A DNA stretch of 64,000 nt. Source: Phallusia mammillata. Taxonomy: Eukaryota; Chordata; Ascidiacea; Phlebobranchia; Ascidiidae. Both the position numbers and the translations under genes were made by a program. Shown piece after piece: positions 40,281 to 53,614 of this stretch; positions within the stretch are counted from its first letter, which is position 1, and each line of letters starts with the position of its first letter. The stretch covers positions 62,001 through 126,000 of the forward strand of contig QLIY01000262.1 of assembly GCA_003260075.1 (NCBI GenBank). Direction: 5' to 3'. The notes under the pieces were generated by a model. That model was not told the origin of the DNA, searched no databases, and was given only the letters and a program-made list of their open reading frames with translations.

Positions 40281-40451
40281 AACAACAAAGTTTTATATTT
40301 TTCTCATAACTGACCTCTGTAAAAAAATAATGTGAAAGATAGTTAAGAGATAACCAAATGCCCCCCCCCCAACAACAAAGTTTTATATTTTTCTCATAAC
40401 TGACCTCTGTAAAAAAATTAATGTGAAAGATAGTTAAGAGATAACCAAATA
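40281..40451. repeat. 80-bp segment duplicated around a C10 run
   Basis: Copies 40281-40360 and 40371-40451 flank exactly ten C (40361-40370) and are almost identical. It lies in the 3' flank of NAA38. Confidence 0.88.
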
Positions 40452-40554
40452 CTTTTTTAAGCCACCATGTGGAAAAAATATATACTGCTGTAGCTTGGCA
40501 AGTGCATGCTTCACCATCGGTTTAGTTTTAGGTATAATTAACAACACAGTAGAG

Positions 40555-40824
40555 TCAGTCCATGTCAACTTGCATAGAAACAATGTATTTTCCAGGCACC
40601 ATTGCCAAACCAAGCATTCTTGGCTCATCTTGAGAGTTTTCTGAATAGTTCAAGTACTCTTGTGCTGATCCAAGTATTACATTTCTTGCTTGATCAGTGC
40701 ATAAAAATTGACCAACCAAAGTTCTTCCATCAGACATTTTAATTCGCATACTTCGGCTAAGCCATTTGCTTAAGGTCTGTCTTGGATCAGGTTTAACATT
40801 CTCTTCCTCTGGATCATTTGCCAT
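40555..40824 (-). CDS. NAA38: NAA38 (LSMD1), LSM-like auxiliary subunit of NatC
   Basis: Small Sm-fold subunit of the NatC N-terminal acetyltransferase, which works with NAA30 and NAA35 on ribosome-bound chains. Single exon of 270 bp, 89 residues, shorter than the ~125-residue human protein because the N-terminal extension is short. It starts MANDPEEENVKPD and contains the conserved run SMRIKMSDGRTLVGQFLCTD, then QARNVILGSAQEYL (Sm1-type fold), and MLGLAMVPGKYIVSMQV (Sm2-type strand). These match vertebrate NAA38 almost residue for residue. ATG at 40824 is the only suitable start. It is divergent from the SAP30-like gene, with about 1.1 kb between start codons. Confidence 0.93.
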   Translation of the reverse strand: MANDPEEENVKPDPRQTLSKWLSRSMRIKMSDGRTLVGQFLCTDQARNVILGSAQEYLNYSENSQDEPRMLGLAMVPGKYIVSMQVDMD

Positions 40825-41904
40825 TTTCAAAGATTTGTAAAGTAGTGACCATAAAATATTTGATGGGCCTGGGGTCGGTCAGTTTGTCACAATATTTAAT
40901 TAAAACAAGTTCAAAAGCCTGTTTTACAACACAAACAAAAAAGTTTGATTGGGTATTTCTAAAACCTAACAACATATTTGTCTAATTGACTACAGTTTGT
41001 CACGGAAATAAACTAACTTTATGGAATTTGGTTCATCTGTTCTTATTCATTCGCATATCAGGTGAATACCCGCGGACTATGACGTTTGTTTTGTTTTAAG
41101 TGTAAAATGAAGGCTTGATTTACAATTTAGAATGTACAATAAAATGTGCAAAAGGTGTAGGTCTTTTGGTTTTATCACGTTGTGTTAAATATGAGCAACC
41201 CCCCCCCCGATTTGTTTTTTAAATATATGTAAAGTTGTTGATGCACCTGGGTCCGGGACTCAGGGTGGGTCAGTTTGTTCAAAAGCCTGTTTTGCAACAC
41301 AAACAAAATAAATGTGAAAGCCTATTTCTAGCCTAACAAAAAATTTATCTTACTGACCACTTTGTCATAATCTCATTGTTTAGTCTTTTCTAAAACTAAC
41401 TTCAACGAATTCCGTTTCACTATTCATTCGCACATCAGGTGAATACCCGTAGACTGTGGTTTTTGTTTCAAATGTTAAAAATGGAGCTTGTTTTGCAGTT
41501 TGAAAGAAAGCCCGAATGTAGGTGGGTTTTTTTAAACATCGACAATCAATTGTTTTTCTGCTAATAAAAGTAGTTAACCTTGCCGGTTTTCGTTTATGGT
41601 TGAGTAAAAATTGATGAGGCATAAAACCCGCTGATCCGTAACCGTAGTTTTGTTGTCAAAAATTCACAACTCGTATTTGTCTAAAAAGTGACTTTCATAG
41701 AGTTTTGCAGTAGAAAAACGCCCCCCCCCCGCTAATAAAAATATGTAATCTGTTCGGTTTCTTTTTATGGTTGAGTAGAAATTGATCAGGCATAAAACCC
41801 TCTGATCCGTAACCGTAGTTTTGTTGTCAAAAATTCACAACACGTATTTGTCTAAAAAGTGACTTTCATAGAGTTTTGCAGTAGAAAAACCTTGGCCGAC
41901 AGCC
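40825..41904. other. Divergent promoter region NAA38 / SAP30-like with assembly duplications
   Basis: No coding exon. C10 runs at 41199-41208 and 41721-41730 split it. Roughly 40835-41198 repeats as 41209-41560, and 41570-41720 repeats as 41731-41890, so the true spacer is probably about half this length. I looked here for a SAP30 zinc-finger exon and saw none. Confidence 0.65.
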
Positions 41905-42808
41905 ATGACACTTGAATATGGAAACAATCAAGGAGGAAAGAAGCGAAAACGAAAGGACAGTGGTGATAGAGACGGAGGCCACGACTATACGAACGAGGTT
42001 GCATTGGAGCAACTGCAAATGAACACACTAAGGTTTGTGTTACAAAAGTATTTTACCTACATAAGGGTCTGACAAAGTTATCCGGATGAACAACAAAGCC
42101 CACAGTTTTTTGTCCACCTGTGTTAACTGTCAAAGTTTTTGCTTGCACACTTTCATTAATGGACATTAAACAACAATGCAATTTAAGATGTTTTGGGTAT
42201 AAATTAACGTTTTACTCAGCCTTCAGGGTCCTACCCCCCCCCCTCTAGTTTTTTGTCCACCTGTGTTAACTGTCAAAGTTTTTGCTTGCTCACTTCCATT
42301 AATGGACATTAAACAACAATGCAATTTTAGATGTTTTGGGTATAAATTAACGTTTTACTCAGCCTTCAGGGTCCTGTGCCAAAAGTAGTTGGTCGGTAAT
42401 TAATTTAGAGCAGAGAATTGTGGTAAGGTGAAATTTTGTTTACATAATGCCAAATATAAAAACAGTATTCCTTTTGTTACATGTAAAATAGTTGTTGTAA
42501 AAGTTTCAAAAAACGTAAAGAGCCTTGAAACTTATAAAAAATGCACAATATTTAGGAGATACAAAAGATATTACAAGCTACAAACCAGACAAGGGCTTAC
42601 AAAGGGACAACTTGCTGACACAGTGGGTCGACATTTCCGAAGCATGAGAATCAATGAGAAGGAAGCTATTGCTTATTTCATATACATGGTAAAGATGAAA
42701 CGCAACCGCTTGGATAACAAGGATACTGGTCATGGTAATGGCAACAATAATAACAATGGACCTGAAAGTGGTAGCAGGGAGTCAAAATCAAGGAGTGAAC
42801 ATAAATGA
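41905..42808 (+). CDS. SAP30L: SAP30/SAP30L-like Sin3-HDAC complex subunit, lacking the zinc finger
   Basis: Adaptor of the SIN3-HDAC corepressor complex. Two exons: 41905-42032 and 42556-42808, giving 381 bp and 126 residues. Exon 1 has a basic, acidic-flanked segment GGKKRKRKDSGDRDGG and LEQLQMNTL, like the hinge of SAP30L (KRKRRGSDDDGG, YQLQVNTL). Exon 2 is the Sin3-binding domain: RRYKRYYKLQTRQGLTKGQL, TVGRHFRSMRINEKEAIAYF and IYMVKMKRNRLDNK. A Gly/Asn tail ends SRSEHK. Vertebrate SAP30 and SAP30L carry an N-terminal C3H zinc finger and nucleolar/DNA-binding region before the hinge; here the start codon follows an in-frame stop (41869-41871) and no zinc finger is visible upstream. The true 5' exon could be missing because of the assembly duplications. 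An AATAAA at 43144-43149 fits the 3' end. Confidence 0.88.
42103..42375. repeat. ~130-bp intronic segment duplicated around a C10 run
   Basis: Copies about 42103-42233 and 42247-42375 flank ten C at 42234-42243. It lies in the intron of the SAP30-like gene. Confidence 0.85.
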
Positions 42809-44539
42809 AGACTGCCTTCAACAGGCTTGTTTTGTTTTTTTCCCAAGCAGTACCAAGCATTGACCGGGTTTTATCCTCATCGAACAGCCATGGATTTTTG
42901 CTTCTTGGTGAACTACTATTACTTCAATGAAATTATGTTTTGCTGCTGCTTCCATGCAACGCAAGATTTATCTGCCTTGGTTTACACATTTTGCATCAAT
43001 ACACTTTGTGTACTAATGAAAATAACAGAAGTGACAAGCTTTAATATCGAGACGTTTTTGCAAATGCTGATGCCATTATTAGTTTTGTAATTACCTAGTA
43101 CTAAGGGGGTCTCCAAACTACAACCTGGTCCTTATGATTGTTTAATAAAACATTTTGATAAAAGTTTGGTTTGATCTCAAAACCGAATTGTTTTTTTAGC
43201 CACAGCATTTTAATGAGCTTCTCCAATTGGGCTTACAAGTTAGTTACCACCCACTTGTCATTTTCACAGTGATCTAACAACACCCTATTACAATAACGAT
43301 GTACTAATACAGAAATCGTCCTGATCCACAAGTGCTTATTTATTATATTATTTCCTGTTTAGGACAGACAATGCCATATATTTGGGCGAAATCGATTTCC
43401 GAAGTGTTTTGCAATAAGAAATATACAGACTGATTTAAGTGTGTGCTGAATTTGTCAGCTAATTATTGTTAACACACTATTATAAAGTATGGTAAACCCT
43501 GTTTTGGGGGTTAACTTGGGAGGTCTATTGTGAAGGACTTTTGTAAGGGGCTTCCCGCAAAACGGGTCACAAGTATCCAGTCTCTATAAAGCGTTGGATG
43601 GTAAACTTTTTGAGAAACATAGAAAGTGCAGGCAAGTTTTGTTCCCACCACTTTAAAGTTAATTATATCACAATAACAAATCTAGGATGGGGCTACAGCA
43701 TCTTATGTATTCAATAATGTGTGCAAAAAAATGCCACACTGAAGGTTGCACTACAGTAAGTTGCTAGTAGAGGATCTGTTCCTGCAAGTTCTTAAAAGTC
43801 TTAATAGAGGAGATTGCATTCCACACCCCCCCCCCAAGTGGTAGCAGGGAGTCAAAATCAAGGAGTGAACATAAATGAAGACTACCTTCAACAGGCTTGT
43901 TTCGATTTTTTTCCAGTACCAAGAATTGGCTGGGTTTTATCCTCATTAAACAGCCATGAATTGTTTCATTTTTTTCTTCCTGGAGAACTACTCTTACTTC
44001 AGTCAAATTATGCTGTGCTGCTGCTTCCATGCAATGCAACAATTATAATTGTTTGTCTTGGTTTACACAATTTGCATAATGATGAAAATAATGGCTCAAA
44101 AGTGACATGCTTTATTATCAAGACGTTTTTGCAAATGCTTATGCCATTATTGATTTTGTGATTACCCAGTACTAAGGTAGTCTGCAAGCTACAACCTGGT
44201 ATGATCGTTTAATAAAACATTTAGTTACAAGTTTGGTCTTGAAAGCTGCAGCATTAGCAGTGAGGGTTTATTTGGAGGTATATTGTGTGAAGTACTTTTG
44301 TAAGTAGCTTGCTACAAAATGGATCACTGTGAAAAGCATCCAGTCTCTACAAAGCGTTGGATGGTAAACTTTTGATAAACATGGAAAGTGCAGGCAAGTT
44401 TTGTTCCCAGCACTTTATTGGGCTACAGCATCATATGTATTCAAAAAAATGCCACACTGAAGGTTACACTACAGCAATTTGCTAGTAGAGTATCTGTCCC
44501 TACAAGTTCTGAAGTCTTAAGGATGAGATTGCATTCCAC
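42776..44539. repeat. Large duplicated segment (about 1050 vs 704 bp) around a C10 run
   Basis: Copy 1 (42776-43825) and copy 2 (43836-44539) flank ten C at 43826-43835. Both hold the end of the SAP30-like coding exon and its 3' UTR with AATAAA (43144 and 44211). The copies differ by large indels, so they look like alleles with length variation. Confidence 0.88.
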
Positions 44540-44854
44540 GACAATATTTTATTTTGGCCAACAGCTGTTTAAATAAATGAACTTCTCAAATGAAATTACA
44601 ACGGTAGTTTAAACGTGAATTTTGCAAGAGAAATAACAACCAGCGAAACAACAACATCGTTTTGTTACCCCCCCCCCTGTTTAAATAAATGAACTTCTCA
44701 AATGAAATTACAACGGTAGTTTAAATGTGAATTTGCAAGAGAAATAACAACCAGCGAAACAACAACATCGTTTTGTTTAACTGAAAAGGACTCAAATATG
44801 AGATGGCACGCACTGGGTCATCATGTGTTGTTGTGAATTTGGCCAACAATTCTT
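42809..44854. other. 3' UTR and duplicated flank between SAP30-like and ATP synthase c genes
   Basis: The two genes converge here. All sequence is 3' UTR or the duplicated copy of it; no independent gene was found. Confidence 0.6.
44565..44778. repeat. ~102-bp segment duplicated around a C10 run
   Basis: Copies 44565-44667 and 44677-44778 flank C10 (44668-44677). It is in the 3' flank of the ATP synthase c gene. Confidence 0.85.
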
Positions 44855-45686
<832 letters not shown>

Positions 45687-48306
45687 TTTCTGAAAAAAAA
45701 GTCACAAATATATTAACAAAAGACAACCAACATATCTTAAAGTATGTAAAGCATTCAAACCACAATACATATTATTGAGCTACTCTAACATGTATATCTA
45801 TACATGCAATTCATGGAATGTACTCTTAATATGTACCATTAACATAACGCCCAGGGTTCAAATTCATTTTTTTATTAGTCTTCTATCCAAACAGTATTTT
45901 GTTCGTAATTGTGATATTACTAAACACCACATCTAGCTGCCTCAGAAGAATACACCTAAACTGTATATAATTGCAAACCAAAATAGTCTTAACCTTCAGG
46001 ATTTTAATAGTTTAAATAGTTAATCATGCAGTTTGCATATTTTATACTAGCCACAAATTATTAAACATATCCCCTGGTAAACGCATGTAATAGCATGAAT
46101 AAAATGATTCTGCTTGGCATACAAAAATAATGGTAAAAAGGCTACTACAAAAATATTTGTTTAAATGCTAACAATTAATAATAATAGCAGTTAAATCATC
46201 AGGTTACAAATACACCTTATCTTTATCATAGCATGCCAATTTACTTGTAATGTTAAATAGTTGAAATTTTACATGTAACGATTTACAAATGTGGGGATTT
46301 AAATTAGAATCAGAAAAGCTGATTTATGCTGTTGACCACCATCCATGTGCTTTTAATAGGCAGCACTATTTTGAAATGCATGTTACTAACGAAAATAGCA
46401 TTGTGAGCTAGTTAGGATTATGGCGAAATCTAGTAATTTAAGTAGCAAGTAATGTAATAGCATCCATAAGCAGCAAACACCGGCCAGTTACATCTTTTAT
46501 ACATGCACCTTATTACAATAAACATTGGTTTTGATCAGCATAATTTTATCAACAATCCTAGGCCATTAGCTTTTACTCAACTTCATGCAAAAAAGATATG
46601 GAGAATACATTAATGCCATATATATTGTTTTATACTGCGAACCAATAATAATACAAGTTTACAACTAAATGAGGAGATTGTTTACAGATACCAAAGTGTA
46701 TTCAAAAACGTTTCAGCAAAAATGAGTTTACATTTAGTTACACGAGAACCGAAAAACAAGCAACTACCTATTCCAGCTTAAATGACAAATCAACGTGTTA
46801 CCAACAAATTTAATCGTAGGTCAGATGTAATGTGATAAAACGCAAACACTACTTTTGCATTCACCGAAGCAAAGCACTAAAAATCCTATCCGTATATTAT
46901 TAACCGACCGTAGTTCATTGTTAAAAGAAAAACCTTTAAAAACATTAACACAAATTTACAAAATGACCAGAACAAGAAGTTGAAAACATTTAGAGCAACA
47001 GTCAAAGACCAAACGCGACTTACCAATTTTTTGAAGAAATAAAACTGTTGGCCACCCCCCCCCCAATGACAAATCAACGTGTTACCAACAAATTTAATCG
47101 TAGGTCAGATGTGATGTGATAAAACGCAAACACAGCTTTTGCATTCACCGAAGCAAAGCACTAAAAACCCTATCCGTATATTATTAGCCGAGCGTAGTTT
47201 ACAGTTAAAAGAAAAATCTTTGAAACAATAACACAAACTTACAAAATGACCAGAACAAGAAGTCGAAAATATTTAGCAACAGTCAAAGACCAAACGTGAC
47301 TTACCAATTTTTTGAAGAAATAAAACTGTTGGCCAAAGTTCCTGCGTTGTGGGAGATTGGAATGCAATGGATTCGTTTTCTTAACCAAATCGAAATTCAG
47401 CACAAAACTTCGCACCGGCAAGTTCCAAGGATATTTGCTTGTGCGCATGTGCGAAACTCACACGTCCTTTGCTCTGATTGGTTGAAAAGTCCGGAAACGC
47501 CGCAACCGTTCGGATGATAAAATTTAACGAACACATGTTTGATGATTTCTGCAATTTTCTTTTCCGTGTAAAATTGTTTCAGAATTTTAATTTTGTGGTG
47601 ATTTTACTTCATCAACATTCATGGAAATAAATCAACTACTATGAGCATGTTACATAATAAAAATTTATGCTACGGTACCGTATCTTTAGTTCAATAAAAG
47701 AGTAAAAAACACGTTTTTGTCACAAACTTAACAGTTCTTATCAAAAGTTGCTTGGATCAAATTTTTGTTTTTTAACTTGATTCTCTTGTAAAACTATTTG
47801 TGTACTTACGTACTCAAAAACCTAGCACGTGTAAAGTGTTTTCTGCAAGATCTGGGATGATGCATCAACCATATGTAAGTTGTTTGCATCCCATCAAGGG
47901 GTTATTTAGTGTACTACAGAACATGTTTCGCTATTATACATGAAAACCATGTTCCATAAAGTTGCCACAAGGAGGAATTAAGTGGTGACGTAAACGTAGA
48001 CAACCAAACAGGGACTTTCCCAAAATTGCCGCGGGCTTATTGTTGGGAAAAACGTTTTTACCTTGTATTTGAAATTAATTTAGCATGGATATGAGCGTTC
48101 CTTACATATAACACAGCCATTGAAGTCTGAGCCAACCCCCCCCCCCCCTTAAGCTGCGGTTGATTTCTAGCCTGCGGGTAAAGGCAAAATAACTTTGGAG
48201 TTTTTTTGCGACACATTAAATTTAAAACAGTCACACTTATAGCTATTATCATTGGCGTCCGCCATCGAGAAACAGTCGAGTTTTATACATTAGGCTCCGA
48301 ATAAAA
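45687..48306. other. ATP5MC 5' UTR intron and divergent promoter region toward FUT10/11
   Basis: The ATP5MC non-coding first exon ends at 47305 and the FUT start is at 48307. 46783-47054 repeats as 47065-47335 around C10 (47055-47064). A C13 run at 48136-48148 has no visible flanking duplication. No coding exon. Confidence 0.6.
46783..47335. repeat. ~271-bp segment duplicated around a C10 run
   Basis: Copies 46783-47054 and 47065-47335 flank ten C. Both contain the splice donor of the ATP5MC 5' UTR exon, with several substitutions between them. Confidence 0.88.
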
Positions 48307-51300
48307 ATGAATATCTTGTATTGTCTTAGTGGAATATTAGGCCAAAAAATGGGAAAGTTAAAGTTGAATGCTGTTTTGGTAAGTTGTACAGCAGCTACGT
48401 TTTATAAAACTATGTTCTTAGTATCCTTTTTTAATATTTATTTATGCAAGTTAAACTTTGAAGCAGCTGTTATTCGCCCCCCCCCCAAAAATGGGAAAGT
48501 TAAAGTTGAATGCTGTTTTGGTAAGTTGTACAGCTACGTTTTATAAAACTATGTTCTTAGCATGCATTTTTGAATAATTATTTGTGCAAGTTAAACTTTG
48601 AAGCAGCTGTTATTCATTTAGTTTTAGAACATGTTTGGTGCATTTAAAAAAATGTTATATGTTGGTAGATTACAGCTGTCACTGCCTTTCTGACGCTAGC
48701 ATTTTTCTCAAGGCAACCACATGGAAAGAAAAGTGATTCCAACACTCCACTAATTTTGTGGTGGACAAAGGAGTTATACCCACATATTTTGAAATCAGGT
48801 ACATCATAAAGCCATATATTAACCTACATAATATTTATGCCATTTTTGTTGATTTGTTCACAGGAAATGAAAATGATATTCATGATGTGTATTGTCCAAG
48901 GAGTGGTCTTACATGCCAATCAACACAGAATCGTGAAGTGCTTGAAGAGGATGGAAACAGATTGATTTCTGTATTTATCTATGGAACTGACTTCAGAGCA
49001 TATGAGGCACCACTCCCAAGAAAGCCAAACCACTTGGTAGTGTTGAAATATTTTACTATTATTTAACTAAACCAGAATATTACCTTAGGTCCAAATTAAT
49101 TTAATTACCTGTATCTTTTAAATAGGAAAACAGTTTTTAAAAACCTATTCAATAATGCAGTACTGACAAACTAAATTTATACACACTTATTTATTTACAG
49201 TGGGCCTTATTTCATGAAGAGTCACCCCAAAACAATCATATGTTGTGCCATATGGAAGCACTAAGTGTATTCAATTACTCCGCAACTTTTAAAAGGAAAT
49301 CTGACTTTCCTCTGACTACACAACATTTTCCCAACAAAAAATATATCACCTCAAGAAAACCAATTTCAATAGAAGAAAAAAACAGGTATGTATACATACA
49401 TTTGTCACTTAAAAAATAAAATATATATTTAAAAACACTCACAAAATATTTTTCAGATTAAGAAAAGAGGGCCTTGCACCCATTGTCTATTTGATTTCTC
49501 ATTGTGATGTACCGTCAGATCGGGATCGTTATGTGTACAATTTGATGGGAAATATCAGCATTGATTCATATGGAGCTTGTTTACACAACAAGGATTTTAA
49601 GGATAAATCTTTGACTAACACTGGAAAAATGCTGGATGATGAGCTATATGATATACTAGGTTAGACAACTATCTTTTGTTATACAATCTTGGATTAGCCA
49701 ACACATTGTTTACTTAAGTCTTTATTAAACTGCTTTTATGCGTAATAGTAAATGAAGATAATAATATGTTTAAAATTTTACAATACACTATAACAACTAC
49801 TGTGTTCCCTAATATAGCTATAATGACCCTTAAGTTATGTCCGCTATGGAAATACCCTTCAATTACACAAAACCACTTAATTGCTAGTTGCTTAAGTTCT
49901 GTTTTGTACCACAGCTGGAGCAGATTATATGTAATTTATTCCACTGTTGGCATGATTACACCAATTTAATGTTGATCAAGAAAAGCAAACGAATTTCATT
50001 TTCCATAACCGTAACTTGATTTTCTTGATTAAGCATGTAAAAATTCACTCTTTTTCACATATTTGGATATATTTTCTGTCTTGAATTATGAATTTAAGAC
50101 CCCCCCCCCCTTAAGTTCTGTTTTGTACCACAGCTGGAGCAGATTATATGTAATTTAGTCCAGTGTTGGTATGATTACTCCAATTTAATGTTGATCAAGA
50201 AATTCAAACAAATTTCGTTTTCCATAACCATAATGGATTTTCTTGATGTAACATGTAAAAAATTCACTCTTTTTTACATATTTGGATATATTTTCTGTCA
50301 TGAATTATGAATTTGAGCAGTGCTTTCAGATTGAGCAAATTAATTTCTTTTTGCAGCCAAATATAAATTCCAAATTGCATTTGAGAATTCAAACTGTGAT
50401 GATTACATCACAGAGAAGTTTACCAGACCTTTCCATATTGGCTCTGTTCCTATTTACAAAGGATCTTCCTCTGCTAGAGATTGGGCCCCTTCACCTTATT
50501 CTGTTATTATGGGTAAGTTGTTAATCTTAACAATATAACAGTTTATTTGGCATGTAGGTTTTATTTACCTTCAGTAAAAATACTTTTATGTAAAACTTAC
50601 ATTGACATTGTGCTCATTTTGTGATTTAAAAGTGGATTTGTGTGCCAGGCTTTTTTATTTGTGAGGCACCAGATATTTGTCAATATTCTGGTCTCCTATA
50701 TGTAAGATATTGAATAGTTTTAAAATATATATATGTATTGATAATAGATTATGCGGTATGTATTGTACATCGTACATTTATCTAGAGTAGTTAATTTAGG
50801 GTTGTCTAAGCAAATAAAATTCATGCAATTTGGTTATGTTGTCTATGTTTTACTGCACAGTTTGATCTGCCAGGTAAAATTGTAGTAAACCATTTGTGTT
50901 AAGAAATCTAACCATAAATACACAACCATGTTTAATGCCTCATTGAACCACACCCTTGTTATTCCATTCACAGTGGACGACTTTGAGTCTCCAGCGAGTT
51001 TGGCGGAATTTATTCGACATTTAGACGAGAACGACGAGGCTTACCTTAAGTACCTGGATTACAAGAACAGTGACGTCATCCCTAATTCGTTGCTACGGGA
51101 AACGCTAGAAAATCGAACGTGGACTTTGGATGGAAACGATCACAATAATTTTGTGGGAGGCTACGAATGTTATCTTTGTGAACAGGTGATTGTTTGTCCC
51201 TTTTTTTGCAGATGTATACCTAGTGGATTATAGGTATTCATAAAATGGTTTATTTTGTATTGTATTTTGCTCTAGTACGTTTATGCGTTTATAAACTTAT

Positions 51301-53582
51301 AGTTATTTTATGACCCTAAATATTTGATTTGGCCAAAACTAGTTTAAATCAGTAAAAAAAAACGAAATATTTGTTAAAATCGACCACTGGACATGTGGAC
51401 AAAAAACCCATGATATGCAGTTTTACAACCAAACATGTTGATTTAATTTGAAATCGGACCACCTGCATAGATACTAGATAATTAAATAGGTAATTTGCCT
51501 TGCCCGTAGTTTGAATTTGCAGTCCTAACCACTCTTATGCCAATGGGCATAATCACTAGAGCGATATTTGTTATGTCCTAACGTCGCAGCAAATTACAGA
51601 GCTTGGAACCGAAATTACGTAACTGCGGTCTGTTTAAGCTTCAGGTCTCGTTCTTGACGTAATTCCTATGTTAATTAGTCGTTGTGCCCAAGCATGTGTT
51701 TTTCCATATTTAGAGACAGGTAAACAGATTAAATTAAGGTTGGGCACGCTGTATTACATACAAATAACTGGTTGTGTCAAATCCAATATATGACAATAAC
51801 TTTACGGTTAAATGTAGAAAACAGCAATTAGGACTAACGCAGAGTTTATTTCTTGACCAAATCGCTAGAGGTACTAAATAAGACGTTACAACACACACAT
51901 TGTGCTAAATATCGATAGGTGACACAAAGAGTATTTGCGAATACTTAAAAGCTGTTGGAGTGAGGTTTTATTATAAAAACAGCAATAAACCTACTTCAAA
52001 AACTTAGCCACCAACGTTAAATTCAATTCTTTACCTTATCCCAGTTTCGGTGTCAATTTAAATTGCTCATTACGCCAGCTATCAGTATTTATCAAACTTT
52101 GTCTATTGTGATTTCTGATGTTTGTAGCTCTATTGACCAAAACAAAATCCCATGCCCTTAAAAACCCTTTTTGTTATATAGTTGATGCATACGAAAATTC
52201 CAGTATTCAATTTAATCATAATAATCTATTTCTTTTATAGATGCATGAATTGAAAAACAGGGGCGAGAGCGGTCAACCCATCATACCCCGGGTGGTTCCC
52301 CATTCCCATTTGGATTGTCCACCACCTGAACCATCGTTTGGAACAATCGCTGACATTCCGCCCAATAACCCGTGAGTATTATCCATAACTACATAACTGC
52401 CATTATGGAAATAAACAGTAACATCTGTTTAACAGTGTTTTAGTCCGCTATACAGTGCTGAATTGCGCTACTTTTCTATTTAATGACCTTTTATGTACCT
52501 TAAACGCACACGGTTTAGGACGTTTCAGGTATAGTTTGAAACTATGTTTGCGTTTACCAACGCTTGTTTTTTGTTTTAATCTTAAAATATCTTTGCTTGG
52601 CGCTCTTCAACTTGGTTGCATGCATGGTGAACCGTACAACACAAGTCACAGTGGTACTTGGGTAACAAAGGGTGAATGGCGGGATTACCAAAAGTTGTAT
52701 ATAATTGCGAGGTATTTGCATTGGGTGCATGATAACGTACCACTACTTCTAGTGATGAGACGATACCAGATTTTGAAGCGAGTACCGATACCGAGTACGA
52801 GTACCACATGTATATACCTTCGATACCGAGTACCGAGTACTTAAGTGTAGTGTTGTACTTAGTTGCATATCACTAGCTAATTTATCTGCCATGCTCGGGG
52901 TAAAGGCGTGCGCACACACATGCCGAAAAATGTAATCACCACGTGATAGCGAAAAAGACGTACGTAAACTGGCGGGACTTTTTTCCAATTTTGTGCTGTC
53001 CGAAGCAAATATTGGCCAAAAGTTGCCCGTATTCTTATGGTGTAAATCGGCCTTCGGTACTCGCACGTTGGTATCGAAAACTGAGACAAAATATTTCGAT
53101 ACCGAGTACGAGTATCGATACCACTGAAATCGTTCGATACCATCGATACCGAGTACCGGGTACTCGTCCCATCACTAACTACTTCCAATCTGCGTTTTTA
53201 TATCTTAATATTTTCATTGCATGTCTGATCAGCCTAAGATGTCCTCAATTGTTGCAACCGTTAATTGAAAATAACCACGATTTATAATAGTTGTGCTTAC
53301 ATTTTCTTCACTAACATGTAGGAGATCTTGTTAAGAATTTTCAAAACGCATATCCACCGTTTCCTTGTATGTTTGAGTTTAGGGGGTAGTAAGGACGAAT
53401 TTACAAACTGTTAACCCAACAGGTTCCACAACTGGGTTAACGACTACTGGCAAAGTTTGGATCAAGCGGTTGCACTGAGAGACATGGTGAGGGACCAAGT
53501 AACTGATCCAGAACACTTGTGGAGCTATATTGAACGAAGATACCATTCAGGGCATGGAGCTCTGCAGCACACTGAATTATAA
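48307..53582 (+). CDS. FUT10/11: FUT10/FUT11-type fucosyltransferase (GT10)
   Basis: Golgi/ER type II fucosyltransferase; vertebrate FUT10 and FUT11 have recently been described as protein O-fucosyltransferases. Nine exons: 48307-48378, 48669-48798, 48864-49036, 49201-49385, 49457-49659, 50357-50512, 50974-51185, 52241-52371 and 53423-53582, for 1422 bp and 473 residues (human 479-492). A signal anchor lies at about residues 19-37 (LNAVLITAVTAFLTLAFFS). The stem and N-domain include PLILWWTKELYPH and LFHEESPQNN. The GT10 donor-binding motif is FQIAFENSNCDDYITEKFTR then PFHIGSVPIYKG. The C-terminal region DDFESPASLAEFIRHLDEND and the extension with CYLCEQ and PHSHLDCPPPEPSFG are typical of FUT10/11. 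All introns are GT-AG and in frame. Exon 1 is partly repeated after C10 (48477-48486). A second start at 48349 (MGKLKLN) is possible. The intron before exon 9 holds a hAT element. Confidence 0.95.
48343..48615. repeat. ~130-bp segment with FUT exon 1 duplicated around a C10 run
   Basis: Copies 48343-48476 and 48487-48615 flank ten C (48477-48486). Both carry the end of FUT exon 1 and its GTAAGT donor. Confidence 0.88.
49892..50316. repeat. ~207-bp intronic segment duplicated around a C10 run
   Basis: Copies 49892-50099 and 50111-50316 flank the C run 50100-50110. It lies in the intron before FUT exon 6. Confidence 0.87.
52750..53177. mobile_element. hAT-type element, TAGTGATGGGACG family, copy 2 (428 bp)
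   Basis: The ends TAGTGATGAGACG and CGTCCCATCACTA are flanked by a perfect 8-bp duplication ACTACTTC (52742-52749 and 53178-53185). It closely matches the 36681-37166 copy along its length, including repeated CGATACCGAGTACC words. It lies in the last intron of the FUT gene. Confidence 0.93.
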
Positions 53583-53614
53583 CTGCATGTAAAATGCTCT
53601 AGATATACTGTTAG

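Larger units (their letters stand above)
37811..40554. other. Tetraspanin 3' UTR and spacer before NAA38
   Basis: The left part is presumably the long tetraspanin 3' UTR; an AATAAA occurs at 38851-38856. It also holds a C26 run (39173-39198) and one hAT element. No coding exon recognised on either strand. Confidence 0.55.

Noticed and set aside
43814-44161. 115-residue plus-strand frame after the C10 run
   Set aside because: It is the duplicated end and 3' UTR of the SAP30-like gene, not a second gene.
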